Shown: piece after piece, positions 56,366 to 64,000 of the stretch
Position numbering within the stretch: the first letter of the stretch is position 1
Layout: every line of letters begins with the position of its first letter
Assembly: GCA_946407895.1 (NCBI GenBank)
Contig: CAMJQA010000009.1
Location: forward strand, 1 to 64,000
Length of the DNA stretch: 64,000 nt
Source of the DNA: an uncultured Prevotellaceae bacterium
GTDB lineage: Bacteria > Bacteroidota > Bacteroidia > Bacteroidales > Bacteroidaceae
Direction: 5' to 3'
Translations under genes and position numbers: made by a program
The notes under the pieces: model-generated
Seen by the model: only the letters and a program-made list of their open reading frames with translations
Databases searched by the model: none
What the model was told of the DNA's origin: nothing

Positions 56366-57121
56366 TCAGAACTTGAAGAGGTCGCTCATAGTCAGCAATC
56401 CGGTGTGAGAGGCCGTGTATTCAGCGGCCAGCACAGCGCCTAAGGCAAATCCCCTTCGGTTATGAGCATTATGTGTAATTGTTATTTCATCGGCAGGGCT
56501 GTCCCATGTTATACTGTGTATGCCGGGCACTTCGTCGCGTCTGATGCTGTCCACGCGAACCTTGTTTGCCGCAACTTCGGTTGTGCCTTCCTGCTTCCCG
56601 TCAGGGTTAGTCAACAGTCCGAACTGCCACCCGTCCAGCCTGTCCACTTCGGCCACCAGTTCCTCGGCAAGTGTAATGCCCGTTCCACTGGGATGGTCCA
56701 GTTTGTGTATATGGTGTACCTCTTCAATTGTTGGCGTGTAAACCTCAAACTGGTTCATGATATGAGCCAGATACCGGTTTACAGCACGAAAGATTGTAAC
56801 GCCAAGACTGAAGTTGCTACTCCAGAAAAGGGTTTGCCCCTCTTCTGTACACAGACGCTTCACTTCCTCACCATGCTGAGGAATCCATCCCGTACTGCCA
56901 CTTACAACCTTTACATGGTGTGCAAAGGCCTTCAAGTAATTATCATAAGCTACATGGGGGGCCGTAAACTCAATGGCAACATCGGCACTTTCAAACGCGG
57001 CACTGTCAAAGTCCTGCTGGTTGTCAATGTCAATGATGCACACTATCTGATGCCCTCTGCTCAGAGCTATTTCTTCTATCATACGGCCCATTTTACCGTA
57101 TCCGATAAGCGCAATTTTCAT
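56366..57121 (-). CDS. dapB: 4-hydroxy-tetrahydrodipicolinate reductase
   Basis: MKIALIGYGKMGRMIEEIA; EEVHHIHKLDHPSGTGITLAEEL; ITITHNAHNRRGFALGAV. Confidence 0.95.
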   Translation of the reverse strand: MKIALIGYGKMGRMIEEIALSRGHQIVCIIDIDNQQDFDSAAFESADVAIEFTAPHVAYDNYLKAFAHHVKVVSGSTGWIPQHGEEVKRLCTEEGQTLFWSSNFSLGVTIFRAVNRYLAHIMNQFEVYTPTIEEVHHIHKLDHPSGTGITLAEELVAEVDRLDGWQFGLLTNPDGKQEGTTEVAANKVRVDSIRRDEVPGIHSITWDSPADEITITHNAHNRRGFALGAVLAAEYTASHTGLLTMSDLFKF

Positions 57122-57142
57122 TTTATCTCATTTTTTTCGCCA

Positions 57143-57150
57143 CAAAAGTA
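57143..57150 (-). promoter_or_regulatory. Putative -7 box (TACTTTTG) for dapB
   Basis: TAnnTTTG on the minus strand, ~20 nt upstream of dapB ATG. Confidence 0.4.
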
Positions 57151-57213
57151 CTGATTTTAAGCCAGAATTCAGTATTTTTGTTTCAAAATTATAAGTTATT
57201 ACGTCCAAATGGT

Positions 57214-58440
57214 ATGGAAAAGCTGCTACATTATCTCTGGAAACATCGGATTTTAACTCTCACAGCACTGAATACGACAGATGGAAGAGAGGTGGAAATA
57301 ATTGATGTTGGTATGCACAATTCCAACCAAGGACCTGATTTTTTCAATGCCAAGATAAAGTTGGACGGCACATTGTGGGCGGGCAGTGTGGAGATTCATT
57401 TAAAGAGCAGCGACTGGTTTCGCCACGGACATGAGCAAGATGCACGGTATAATAACACCGTTTTGCATGTTGTTGAAAATGCCGATTGTGAGGTAGTGAC
57501 AGAGGACGGCTCTCACCCGGCACAGCTGCAAATGGCCATCCCCCCTAAGATATCTATGCATTATCAGGAGTTGTGTGAAACTGACGATTATCCCCGCTGC
57601 CATCGCATGATACCCTCTCTTGATGTTATGAAGGTTCATGGGTGGATGGATGCCCTGCTGGCTGAGCGCCTTACAGAAAGGGCGGAAAAGATAAGGGAGA
57701 GGGTTGAGAGCACGCAGGGAGACTGGGAGCAGGCAACGTTCGTGACATTGGCCCGTAATTTCGGATTCGGGCTGAATGGAGATGCTTTCGAACGATGGGC
57801 AAAGCGGATTCCCTTAATGGCTGTGGGAAAACACCGAGATAATCTGTTTCAGATTAAAGCCATTTTTCTGGGAATGGCCGGACTTATTGGTGAGATGGGT
57901 TCTGACAATGGCGAGGAGGCAGAGTTGAAGATGCAGCAGGAGTTCAACTACCTGCGCCATAAGTTTCAGTTGCCGGAACCCATGCTGGCGGAAGACTGGA
58001 AGTATATGCGTACGCGGCCTCAGAATTTCCCGCATATCCGTATTCTACAGTTAGCTCGCCTCTACCAGAGCGGCCAGGCACAAATGAGTGCGTTGCTTGA
58101 AGCAAAGGACGTAAAAGCACTGCAAAAGGTGCTCACTACGGAAGGTACCTCAAGGCTCAGCCGCAATCTGATTATTGTCAATACGGTTGTGCCCTTGCTC
58201 TACGCCTATGGCATGCACTTCCATGAACAGGGACTGATGGAACAGGCGATAGAACTGCTGCAGCAGCTGCCTGCCGAGAATAATTATATACTCCGCCAGT
58301 GGGAAGCCTGCGGACTGATAGTAAAACATGCGGCTGACAGTCAGGCCCTGATTCAACTGAAGAGCAAATACTGCGACCGACACGACTGCCTTCGCTGCCG
58401 ATTCGGATATGAATATCTGAAGAAAGCTGAATGGGAATGA
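57214..58440 (+). CDS. DUF2851 family protein
   Basis: MEKLLHYLWKHRILTLTALNTTDGREVEIIDVGMHNSNQGPDFFNAKI...VEIHLKSSDW; ORF called from TTG at 57178, first ATG at 57214. Confidence 0.88.
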   Translation: MEKLLHYLWKHRILTLTALNTTDGREVEIIDVGMHNSNQGPDFFNAKIKLDGTLWAGSVEIHLKSSDWFRHGHEQDARYNNTVLHVVENADCEVVTEDGSHPAQLQMAIPPKISMHYQELCETDDYPRCHRMIPSLDVMKVHGWMDALLAERLTERAEKIRERVESTQGDWEQATFVTLARNFGFGLNGDAFERWAKRIPLMAVGKHRDNLFQIKAIFLGMAGLIGEMGSDNGEEAELKMQQEFNYLRHKFQLPEPMLAEDWKYMRTRPQNFPHIRILQLARLYQSGQAQMSALLEAKDVKALQKVLTTEGTSRLSRNLIIVNTVVPLLYAYGMHFHEQGLMEQAIELLQQLPAENNYILRQWEACGLIVKHAADSQALIQLKSKYCDRHDCLRCRFGYEYLKKAEWE

Positions 58441-58466
58441 AATAATAGAATAAGGAGATTCTGGTT

Positions 58467-58892
58467 ATGATGCCATACACCTATGAGTTAAAGATGAAAG
58501 TGCGCGATTATGAGTGCGACTTACAGGGTATTGTCAACAATGCCAATTATCAGCACTATACCGAGCATACGCGCCATGAATTCCTGCTTTCCAGGGGGAT
58601 TAGTTTTTCTGAGTTGCACAAACAAGGTATAGATGCAGTGGTAGCCTGCCTGACCATGCAGTTCAAGACGCCACTGACCAGCGGAAACGAGTTTGCCAGC
58701 AGGCTCAGGGTAAAAAAGGACGGTGTGAAGTACGTCTTCTACCAGGATATCTTCCGTCTGCCCGACGAGAAGCTGGCCATGCGCAGCCAAGTGGAGATCG
58801 TATGCCTGGTGAATGGGGTATTAAGCACGGTGCCCATATTGGATGATTTGGCCGAGACAGAATCAGCAAAATTACAAACAGATTCCGAATGA
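58467..58892 (+). CDS. YbgC/FadM-like acyl-CoA thioesterase
   Basis: VRDYECDLQGIVNNANYQHYTEHTRHEFLLSRGI hotdog-fold signature. Confidence 0.88.
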   Translation: MMPYTYELKMKVRDYECDLQGIVNNANYQHYTEHTRHEFLLSRGISFSELHKQGIDAVVACLTMQFKTPLTSGNEFASRLRVKKDGVKYVFYQDIFRLPDEKLAMRSQVEIVCLVNGVLSTVPILDDLAETESAKLQTDSE

Positions 58893-60013
58893 CAGAGCAA
58901 GAACTTATCTATACGATGGCACTTTCACGTGTCCCGTCGCTAAACCTGACACACCAGCACATCTTGTTGGAGACGTTGGGAAGTGCGACGGCTATCTTTG
59001 AGCATCGCAGAGACATTTGCGATGTACTGCCCGATGCCCACCCCCGAATGGCAGAAGCCTTGGCTTTGATGGACATTCACATCCCCCGAGCTGAGGAGGA
59101 ATTGGCCTTTGCCCAGTCGGGACGCGTACAATGTATCCACTACAATGACGAAGCTTATCCTGCCAGGCTGCGCGAATGTCCCGATGCACCACTGATTATT
59201 TACTACCGGGGCACAACAGACCTCAACGCACGGCATATTCTCAGCATGGTGGGCACGCGAAAGATTACCGAATATGGCAAAGATATCTGCCGCCAGTTCA
59301 TAAAGGAATTGAAAAGTCTTTGCCCCGACACGGTTATCGTGAGCGGACTGGCTTACGGCGTAGATATAAATTGCCACAGGGCTGCCTTGCAGAATGGTAT
59401 GCCCACTTTGGCTGTCCTGGCTCACGGACTCGACCAGATCTATCCCAGGCATCATCGTGATACGGCAGTAAAAATGGTTTCCCAAGGCGGCCTACTGACG
59501 GAGTTCATGAGCCGCACGAATCCCGACAAGAAGAATTTTGTACAGCGCAATCGTATCGTAGCCGGCATAAGCGATGCGACGGTAGTGGTAGAAAGTGCAG
59601 CAAAGGGCGGTTCACTCATTACGGCCGACCTTGCAGAGACCTATCATCGCGATGTATTTGCCTTTCCCGGTCGTTGTTCGGATGTCTATTCCGAGGGATG
59701 CAATAACCTCATTCGGCAAAACCATGCTGCGCTCATCACCAGCGCAGAAGCCTTTGTGGAGACGATGGGCTGGGAAACGGCACAGGCACGCCAGGAACAG
59801 CTTGCAAAGGGCGTCCAGCAAGAATTCTTCCCCGAACTGAACGAACAGGAGCAAATGATTGTGCGTACCTTGCAGAACGTTGACGATATGCCCATCAATA
59901 TATTGTCTGTAAACACGAACATTCCCATCGGCACACTCAGCAGCCTCCTTTTTACGCTTGAGATGAAGGGTGTAGTCAAAATGCTGAACGGTAGCAAATA
60001 CAGGCTCCTATAA
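58889..60013 (+). CDS. dprA: DNA-processing protein DprA
   Basis: MVGTRKITEYGK; VSGLAYGVDINCHRAAL; LAVLAHGLDQIYPRHHRDTA; VVESAAKGGSLITADLA. Confidence 0.95.
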   Translation: MTEQELIYTMALSRVPSLNLTHQHILLETLGSATAIFEHRRDICDVLPDAHPRMAEALALMDIHIPRAEEELAFAQSGRVQCIHYNDEAYPARLRECPDAPLIIYYRGTTDLNARHILSMVGTRKITEYGKDICRQFIKELKSLCPDTVIVSGLAYGVDINCHRAALQNGMPTLAVLAHGLDQIYPRHHRDTAVKMVSQGGLLTEFMSRTNPDKKNFVQRNRIVAGISDATVVVESAAKGGSLITADLAETYHRDVFAFPGRCSDVYSEGCNNLIRQNHAALITSAEAFVETMGWETAQARQEQLAKGVQQEFFPELNEQEQMIVRTLQNVDDMPINILSVNTNIPIGTLSSLLFTLEMKGVVKMLNGSKYRLL

Positions 60014-60043
60014 ATGAATATAATTTTATAATAATTTCAATAA

Positions 60044-62266
60044 ATGAAAAAAACGATTCTCTTGGCCCTGTTGATGGGCGCAATGACAGTAGGCCTCTGG
60101 GCTGAAGACTATACCTCGTTCGTAAACCCTTTCATCGGAACCCAAACAGACGAGACGGGTGCGCTGAGCGGTAGCACTTTCCCCGGAGCCACAATGCCTC
60201 AGGGCATGGTTCAGTTAAGTCCCGAAACCGAGAATTACGTGACGTGGGATCCCTGTTGCGGCTACGACTACGACCGCGACAGCATTTTCGGTTTCACCCA
60301 TACACACCTCAGTGGTACGGGATGCACGGACCTCATCGACGTCAGCCTGATGCCCGTCTCATGGCCCGTGGAACCCAAGCAGTTGGCCGAAGGGAATTTC
60401 GGGCAAGGCTTTTCTCATGCTGCAGAAGGTGCCAGGCCCGGTTATTACTGGGTTCACTTGAAGGAGAGCGACGTAAAAGTGGAACTTTCAGCCACTACGC
60501 GAACGGGCATTCACCGCTACACCTTCCCTGCAGGAAAGACGCAGACGGTCGTTCTCGACCTGGACCGCAGCACGTTCCGCGGCGATGCTTACTATACTGG
60601 CCGCCGCGCATACCAGATTATCCAAAGCCAGATACGTCAGGTAGACGATCGCACTATCGAGGGCTTCCGCGTTATTACAGGCTGGGCCAAACTCAGGAAG
60701 GTATATTTCCGGGCTGAATTCTCCCGCCCTATTCAGGGCCGGCTGCTTATGGATGGGCGGCGGAGCGTCGGACAGAGTGATGTGGTAAACGGACGCGCAC
60801 TGCGTGCTGCCCTTCAGTTCGATGAAAAGGAGGGACAGGAACTCATGATTAAGGTGGCCATCTCACCGGTGGATATTCTGGGAGCTGAGAAGAACATGCA
60901 GGCTGAGGCACAGAGCTGGAACTTTGCCTACTATACTCAGGCGGCGCATGATGCCTGGCAAAAGGAACTGGCCCGTATTGACATTGAGGGAACGGATGAC
61001 CAGAAGACCATCTTCTATACCGGTCTCTACCACGTCCTGATGCAGCCCAATACGATGAGCGATGTTGACGGGCGCTATATGGACACGAATTTCGAAATAA
61101 AGCAGATGCCCCAGGGCCAGACGTATCACAGCACATTCAGCCTGTGGGACACCTTCCGCGCCGCTCACCCGCTCTACACGCTTATTGCTCCAGATGTGGC
61201 GGCTCAGTTTGTGCGCGACATGGTTCTCCATCATAAGACGTACGGCTATTTGCCCATCTGGGACCTGTGGGGACAGGACAACTACTGCATGATAGGCAAT
61301 CATGCCATACCCGTGCTCTCCGATGCTATTCTTGCCGAATTGCCTGGAATAGATGTGGAGGAAGCCTATCGTGCCATGTACGAAAGTAGTACGCGCAGCC
61401 ATCTTAATTCCCCCTTCGAGGTATGGGAGAAGTATGGCTACATGCCCCAGACGCTCCAGAATACCAGCGTAAGCATTACCATGGAGCAGGCCTTCGATGA
61501 CTGGTGCGTGGCCGCCGTGGCTAAGAAGTTGGGCAGGGAGGAGGACTACAAGCGGTTCATCCAACGCAGTGAATACTATCGCAATCTGTTCGACTCTTCT
61601 ACAGGCTTCTTCCGTCCCAAGGATGAGAAGGGGCAGTGGATAGAGCCCTTCGACCCCCTCAGCTACGAGCAGCCCTGCTTCATCGAGGGCAATGCCTGGC
61701 AGTATATGTGGTTCGTGCCCCAGAATCCGCAGGGGCTCATCGACCTTTTAGGAGGGCAGAAGGCATTTCTTGCCAAGCTCGATGAGAACTTCTCGCTCAC
61801 CGCTACCAGTGGCGAGATTAATGGCAATGCCAGCGGTTTCATCGGGCAGTATGCCCACGGAAACGAGCCAAGCCACCACACGGTCTATCTCTATAACTTC
61901 GCGGGCCGGCCCGAACGTACGCAGGAGCTGGTGGAACAGGTGCGCTCTACCTTCTACAATGCCACTCCCTGCGGCTATGCAGGGAATGACGACTGTGGGC
62001 AGATGTCGGCCTGGTATATCTTCTCGTCGCTCGGATTCTATCCCTTCAATGCCGGTGCGGCAGAGTATGTTATCGGAACGCCTCTGTTCACCCGCGCCAC
62101 GCTTCACCTCTCCGGTGGTAAGGACTTCACCATCTCTGCACCTAACAAGACGGCTCAGCGCATCCGGTTAAAGAGTGTCAAGCTCAACGGAAAGGCACTC
62201 TCTGACCTCAAGCTCACTCACCAGCAGATCATGGCTGGCGGCACGCTGGAGTTCCGCATGAAGTAG
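60044..62266 (+). CDS. GH92 family alpha-mannosidase (secreted)
   Basis: Signal peptide; VNPFIGTQTDETGALSGSTFPGATMPQGMVQLSPET; FGFTHTHLSGTGC; GNDDCGQMSAWYIFSSLGFYPF. Confidence 0.95.
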   Translation: MKKTILLALLMGAMTVGLWAEDYTSFVNPFIGTQTDETGALSGSTFPGATMPQGMVQLSPETENYVTWDPCCGYDYDRDSIFGFTHTHLSGTGCTDLIDVSLMPVSWPVEPKQLAEGNFGQGFSHAAEGARPGYYWVHLKESDVKVELSATTRTGIHRYTFPAGKTQTVVLDLDRSTFRGDAYYTGRRAYQIIQSQIRQVDDRTIEGFRVITGWAKLRKVYFRAEFSRPIQGRLLMDGRRSVGQSDVVNGRALRAALQFDEKEGQELMIKVAISPVDILGAEKNMQAEAQSWNFAYYTQAAHDAWQKELARIDIEGTDDQKTIFYTGLYHVLMQPNTMSDVDGRYMDTNFEIKQMPQGQTYHSTFSLWDTFRAAHPLYTLIAPDVAAQFVRDMVLHHKTYGYLPIWDLWGQDNYCMIGNHAIPVLSDAILAELPGIDVEEAYRAMYESSTRSHLNSPFEVWEKYGYMPQTLQNTSVSITMEQAFDDWCVAAVAKKLGREEDYKRFIQRSEYYRNLFDSSTGFFRPKDEKGQWIEPFDPLSYEQPCFIEGNAWQYMWFVPQNPQGLIDLLGGQKAFLAKLDENFSLTATSGEINGNASGFIGQYAHGNEPSHHTVYLYNFAGRPERTQELVEQVRSTFYNATPCGYAGNDDCGQMSAWYIFSSLGFYPFNAGAAEYVIGTPLFTRATLHLSGGKDFTISAPNKTAQRIRLKSVKLNGKALSDLKLTHQQIMAGGTLEFRMK

Positions 62267-62285
62267 CCCGAAAGGCGTTTAAAAA

Positions 62286-62378
62286 GTTCAAGGTTCAAGG
62301 GGGTGGGTTTTGAACCTTGAACGCCCGAAGGGCTCTTGAACCTTGAACCTTGAACGCCCGAAGGGCATTTGAACCTTT
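62286..62378. repeat. Dispersed ttgaacc/gcccgaagggc repeat, several units
   Basis: gttcaaggttcaag...ttgaaccttgaacgcccgaagggctcttgaaccttgaaccttgaacgcccgaagggcatttgaacctt, in the convergent gap between GH92 and GH29-like genes. Confidence 0.65.
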
Positions 62379-63993
62379 ATTCTATCTGGAAGGTCACAGC
62401 CGTCTGGAAGGGAATCTCCCCGGGGCAGGTAATCTCCAGGGCCTCGTCGGTCTGCTGCCACTTCAGGTCGCCCTTCGTTCCCAGCATCTTCACCCGGCGT
62501 ATCTCTCCCATACGTCCTTCGTTGCGGCCCAGCGAGCGTATGCTCACCGTCTGGCCCGGCTCGGGCGACTTCATGCAAAAGGCATAGATCTTGCCATCCT
62601 TTCCCTGGGTGAATCGGATGTCCTGGGGCGTGAAGGGGAAGTCCTTCTGCATCTGCCCCAGGGCGCCGGCGGGGAACTTGCGCGGGCGGCCGCTCTCGTC
62701 GGCAATGCCCTCGGCCGGTATCTGCCAGGCGCGGCTGCCGTATATGCCCTGGCCGTTCACCTCCATCCATTTTCCTACCTCCTCCAGCATCTCTTCGCAG
62801 GCCGCTTCAAGCGATCCGTCGGGGCAGATAGGTATGTTCAGGGCCACGCAGCCGTCGCGGCATACCGACTCTATGATGAACCGTTCCATGCTGCCTGCGT
62901 CATAGACGAATCCGGGCCGGTAGTACCAGTCGCCCACCGGTGTCTCGCGTATCCAGGTCTGCGTGGTGTCTATGTCGTCGGGGAATCCGAACTCGGCCGT
63001 GTTGACCGTCCCGTTTGTGGGGCGGCGGAACTTTACGATGCTGAAACTGTCCACCCGTCCGCGCTTCTTCAGGGTGCGGTTGTAGAAGTCGGCCATCACG
63101 ATGGGCATGGCGTTGCACCTATATCCGGCTCCCGTGCCGGAACCCGAGAAGGGACCCTGGTCTGTGCCGTCGGTATAGATGAAGTCGGGGTCGTAGCGCG
63201 AGGTCACATCCATCATGCGCAGGGCCCATTGCGTGGCGTACCAGCGGGCATAGTCCAGATGTCGCCCGAAGACGCCCGACTCGGGCAGCAGCTGCGTGCC
63301 TACCGTCTTGTACTCGCGCAGGTCTATCGTGTACAGTTGGCGCGGGTCGTAGCCTTCCCACCACTTTCCCTTTCCGTCCTCCAGGGTCAGGTGGCCGTCG
63401 TATGGCACACCGGCCTTGGGACCCTTCGAGTCGCATCCGAAGGCCGACTGCCACCACCACCAGGTATATTCGTGGTGGAAGGTTACGCCGAAGCGCATCC
63501 CCGCCTTGTGGCAAGCCTTGGACCACTCGCCCAGCAGGTCGCGCTCCGGACCTATGTTCTTCGAGTTCCAGGGCTGGTAGTGCGAGTCCCAAAGGTCGAA
63601 GTTGTCGTGGTGGACTCCCATAATCATCAGGAAGCGGGCACCGGCCTTCTTGTAGAGCTTCGTCAGGCGGGCAGGGTCCAGCTTGCCGGGGTTCCAGGTC
63701 CTGAGCACATCCTTGTATCCCACCTCCGAGGGGTGTCCGAACAGCCGCAGGTGGTTCTGATAGGCCCCCCGGGAATTATCGTCCATATAGAGATGGCGGG
63801 CGTACCAGTCGCCGCTCTCTCCGGCCGACTGAGGCCCGAAGCATACCCAGATGCCCACCTTCGCATCGCGCAGCCACTGGGGAATGCCGGGATAGTTCTC
63901 TTCTATGCTCTCCCAGGAGGGCTGGAAGGGCCCCTCCGCAATGGGTATGTCCAGCTGCACCTCGGGGAACTCGCTCAGGGGCGTCATCTTCAC
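62377..63993 (-). CDS. GH29-like alpha-L-fucosidase (N-terminus probably beyond window)
   Basis: DAKVGIWVCFGPQSAGESGDWYARHLY...KKAGARFLMIMGVHHDNFDLWDSHYQPWNSKNIGPERDLLGEWSKACHKAGMRFGVTFHHEYTWWW; called start is GTG 7 nt from the window edge and the frame stays open, so a signal peptide may lie outside. Confidence 0.85.
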   Translation of the reverse strand: MKMTPLSEFPEVQLDIPIAEGPFQPSWESIEENYPGIPQWLRDAKVGIWVCFGPQSAGESGDWYARHLYMDDNSRGAYQNHLRLFGHPSEVGYKDVLRTWNPGKLDPARLTKLYKKAGARFLMIMGVHHDNFDLWDSHYQPWNSKNIGPERDLLGEWSKACHKAGMRFGVTFHHEYTWWWWQSAFGCDSKGPKAGVPYDGHLTLEDGKGKWWEGYDPRQLYTIDLREYKTVGTQLLPESGVFGRHLDYARWYATQWALRMMDVTSRYDPDFIYTDGTDQGPFSGSGTGAGYRCNAMPIVMADFYNRTLKKRGRVDSFSIVKFRRPTNGTVNTAEFGFPDDIDTTQTWIRETPVGDWYYRPGFVYDAGSMERFIIESVCRDGCVALNIPICPDGSLEAACEEMLEEVGKWMEVNGQGIYGSRAWQIPAEGIADESGRPRKFPAGALGQMQKDFPFTPQDIRFTQGKDGKIYAFCMKSPEPGQTVSIRSLGRNEGRMGEIRRVKMLGTKGDLKWQQTDEALEITCPGEIPFQTAVTFQIE

Positions 63994-64000
63994 GCTTCCC

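Overview
The window looks like a Bacteroidales (probably Prevotella-like) chromosome: lipoproteins with CSDDDD-type lipoboxes, TAnnTTTG promoter boxes, and the synteny dapB-lepB-lepB-wbqC. It has two halves. (1) From 1 to ~42,050 every supported CDS is on the minus strand, and nearly all are large secreted lipoproteins. They comprise: three lipoproteins that join an N-terminal type-1 periplasmic-binding-protein-like domain to a C-terminal caspase-like/legumain-type (C13-like) peptidase domain with intact His (SGHGG) and Cys (ETCYSG) motifs, one cut by the window edge; three ~350-390 aa partner lipoproteins that alternate with them; three MACPF/perforin-like lipoproteins in tandem; and 13 paralogous lipoproteins that share a divergent N-terminal module, including eight large copies with a near-identical N-terminal ~450 aa and exchangeable C-terminal domains. 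Six of the large copies lie in a ~15 kb block bounded by a near-identical ~300 bp inverted repeat; one arm carries a 125 bp insertion with terminal inverted repeats. (2) From ~43.4 kb to the end is ordinary core and glycan-degradation content: gpmI, ung, a DUF3109 protein, an HD-7TM hydrolase, gltX, waaA, a PHP phosphatase, an RluA-type synthase, wbqC, two lepB, dapB, a DUF2851 protein, a thioesterase, dprA, a GH92 and a GH29-like enzyme. The candidate undescribed system is the surface-lipoprotein superlocus that combines sensor-like C13 proteases, perforin-like proteins and a diversified lipoprotein family. Its function is inferred, not shown.
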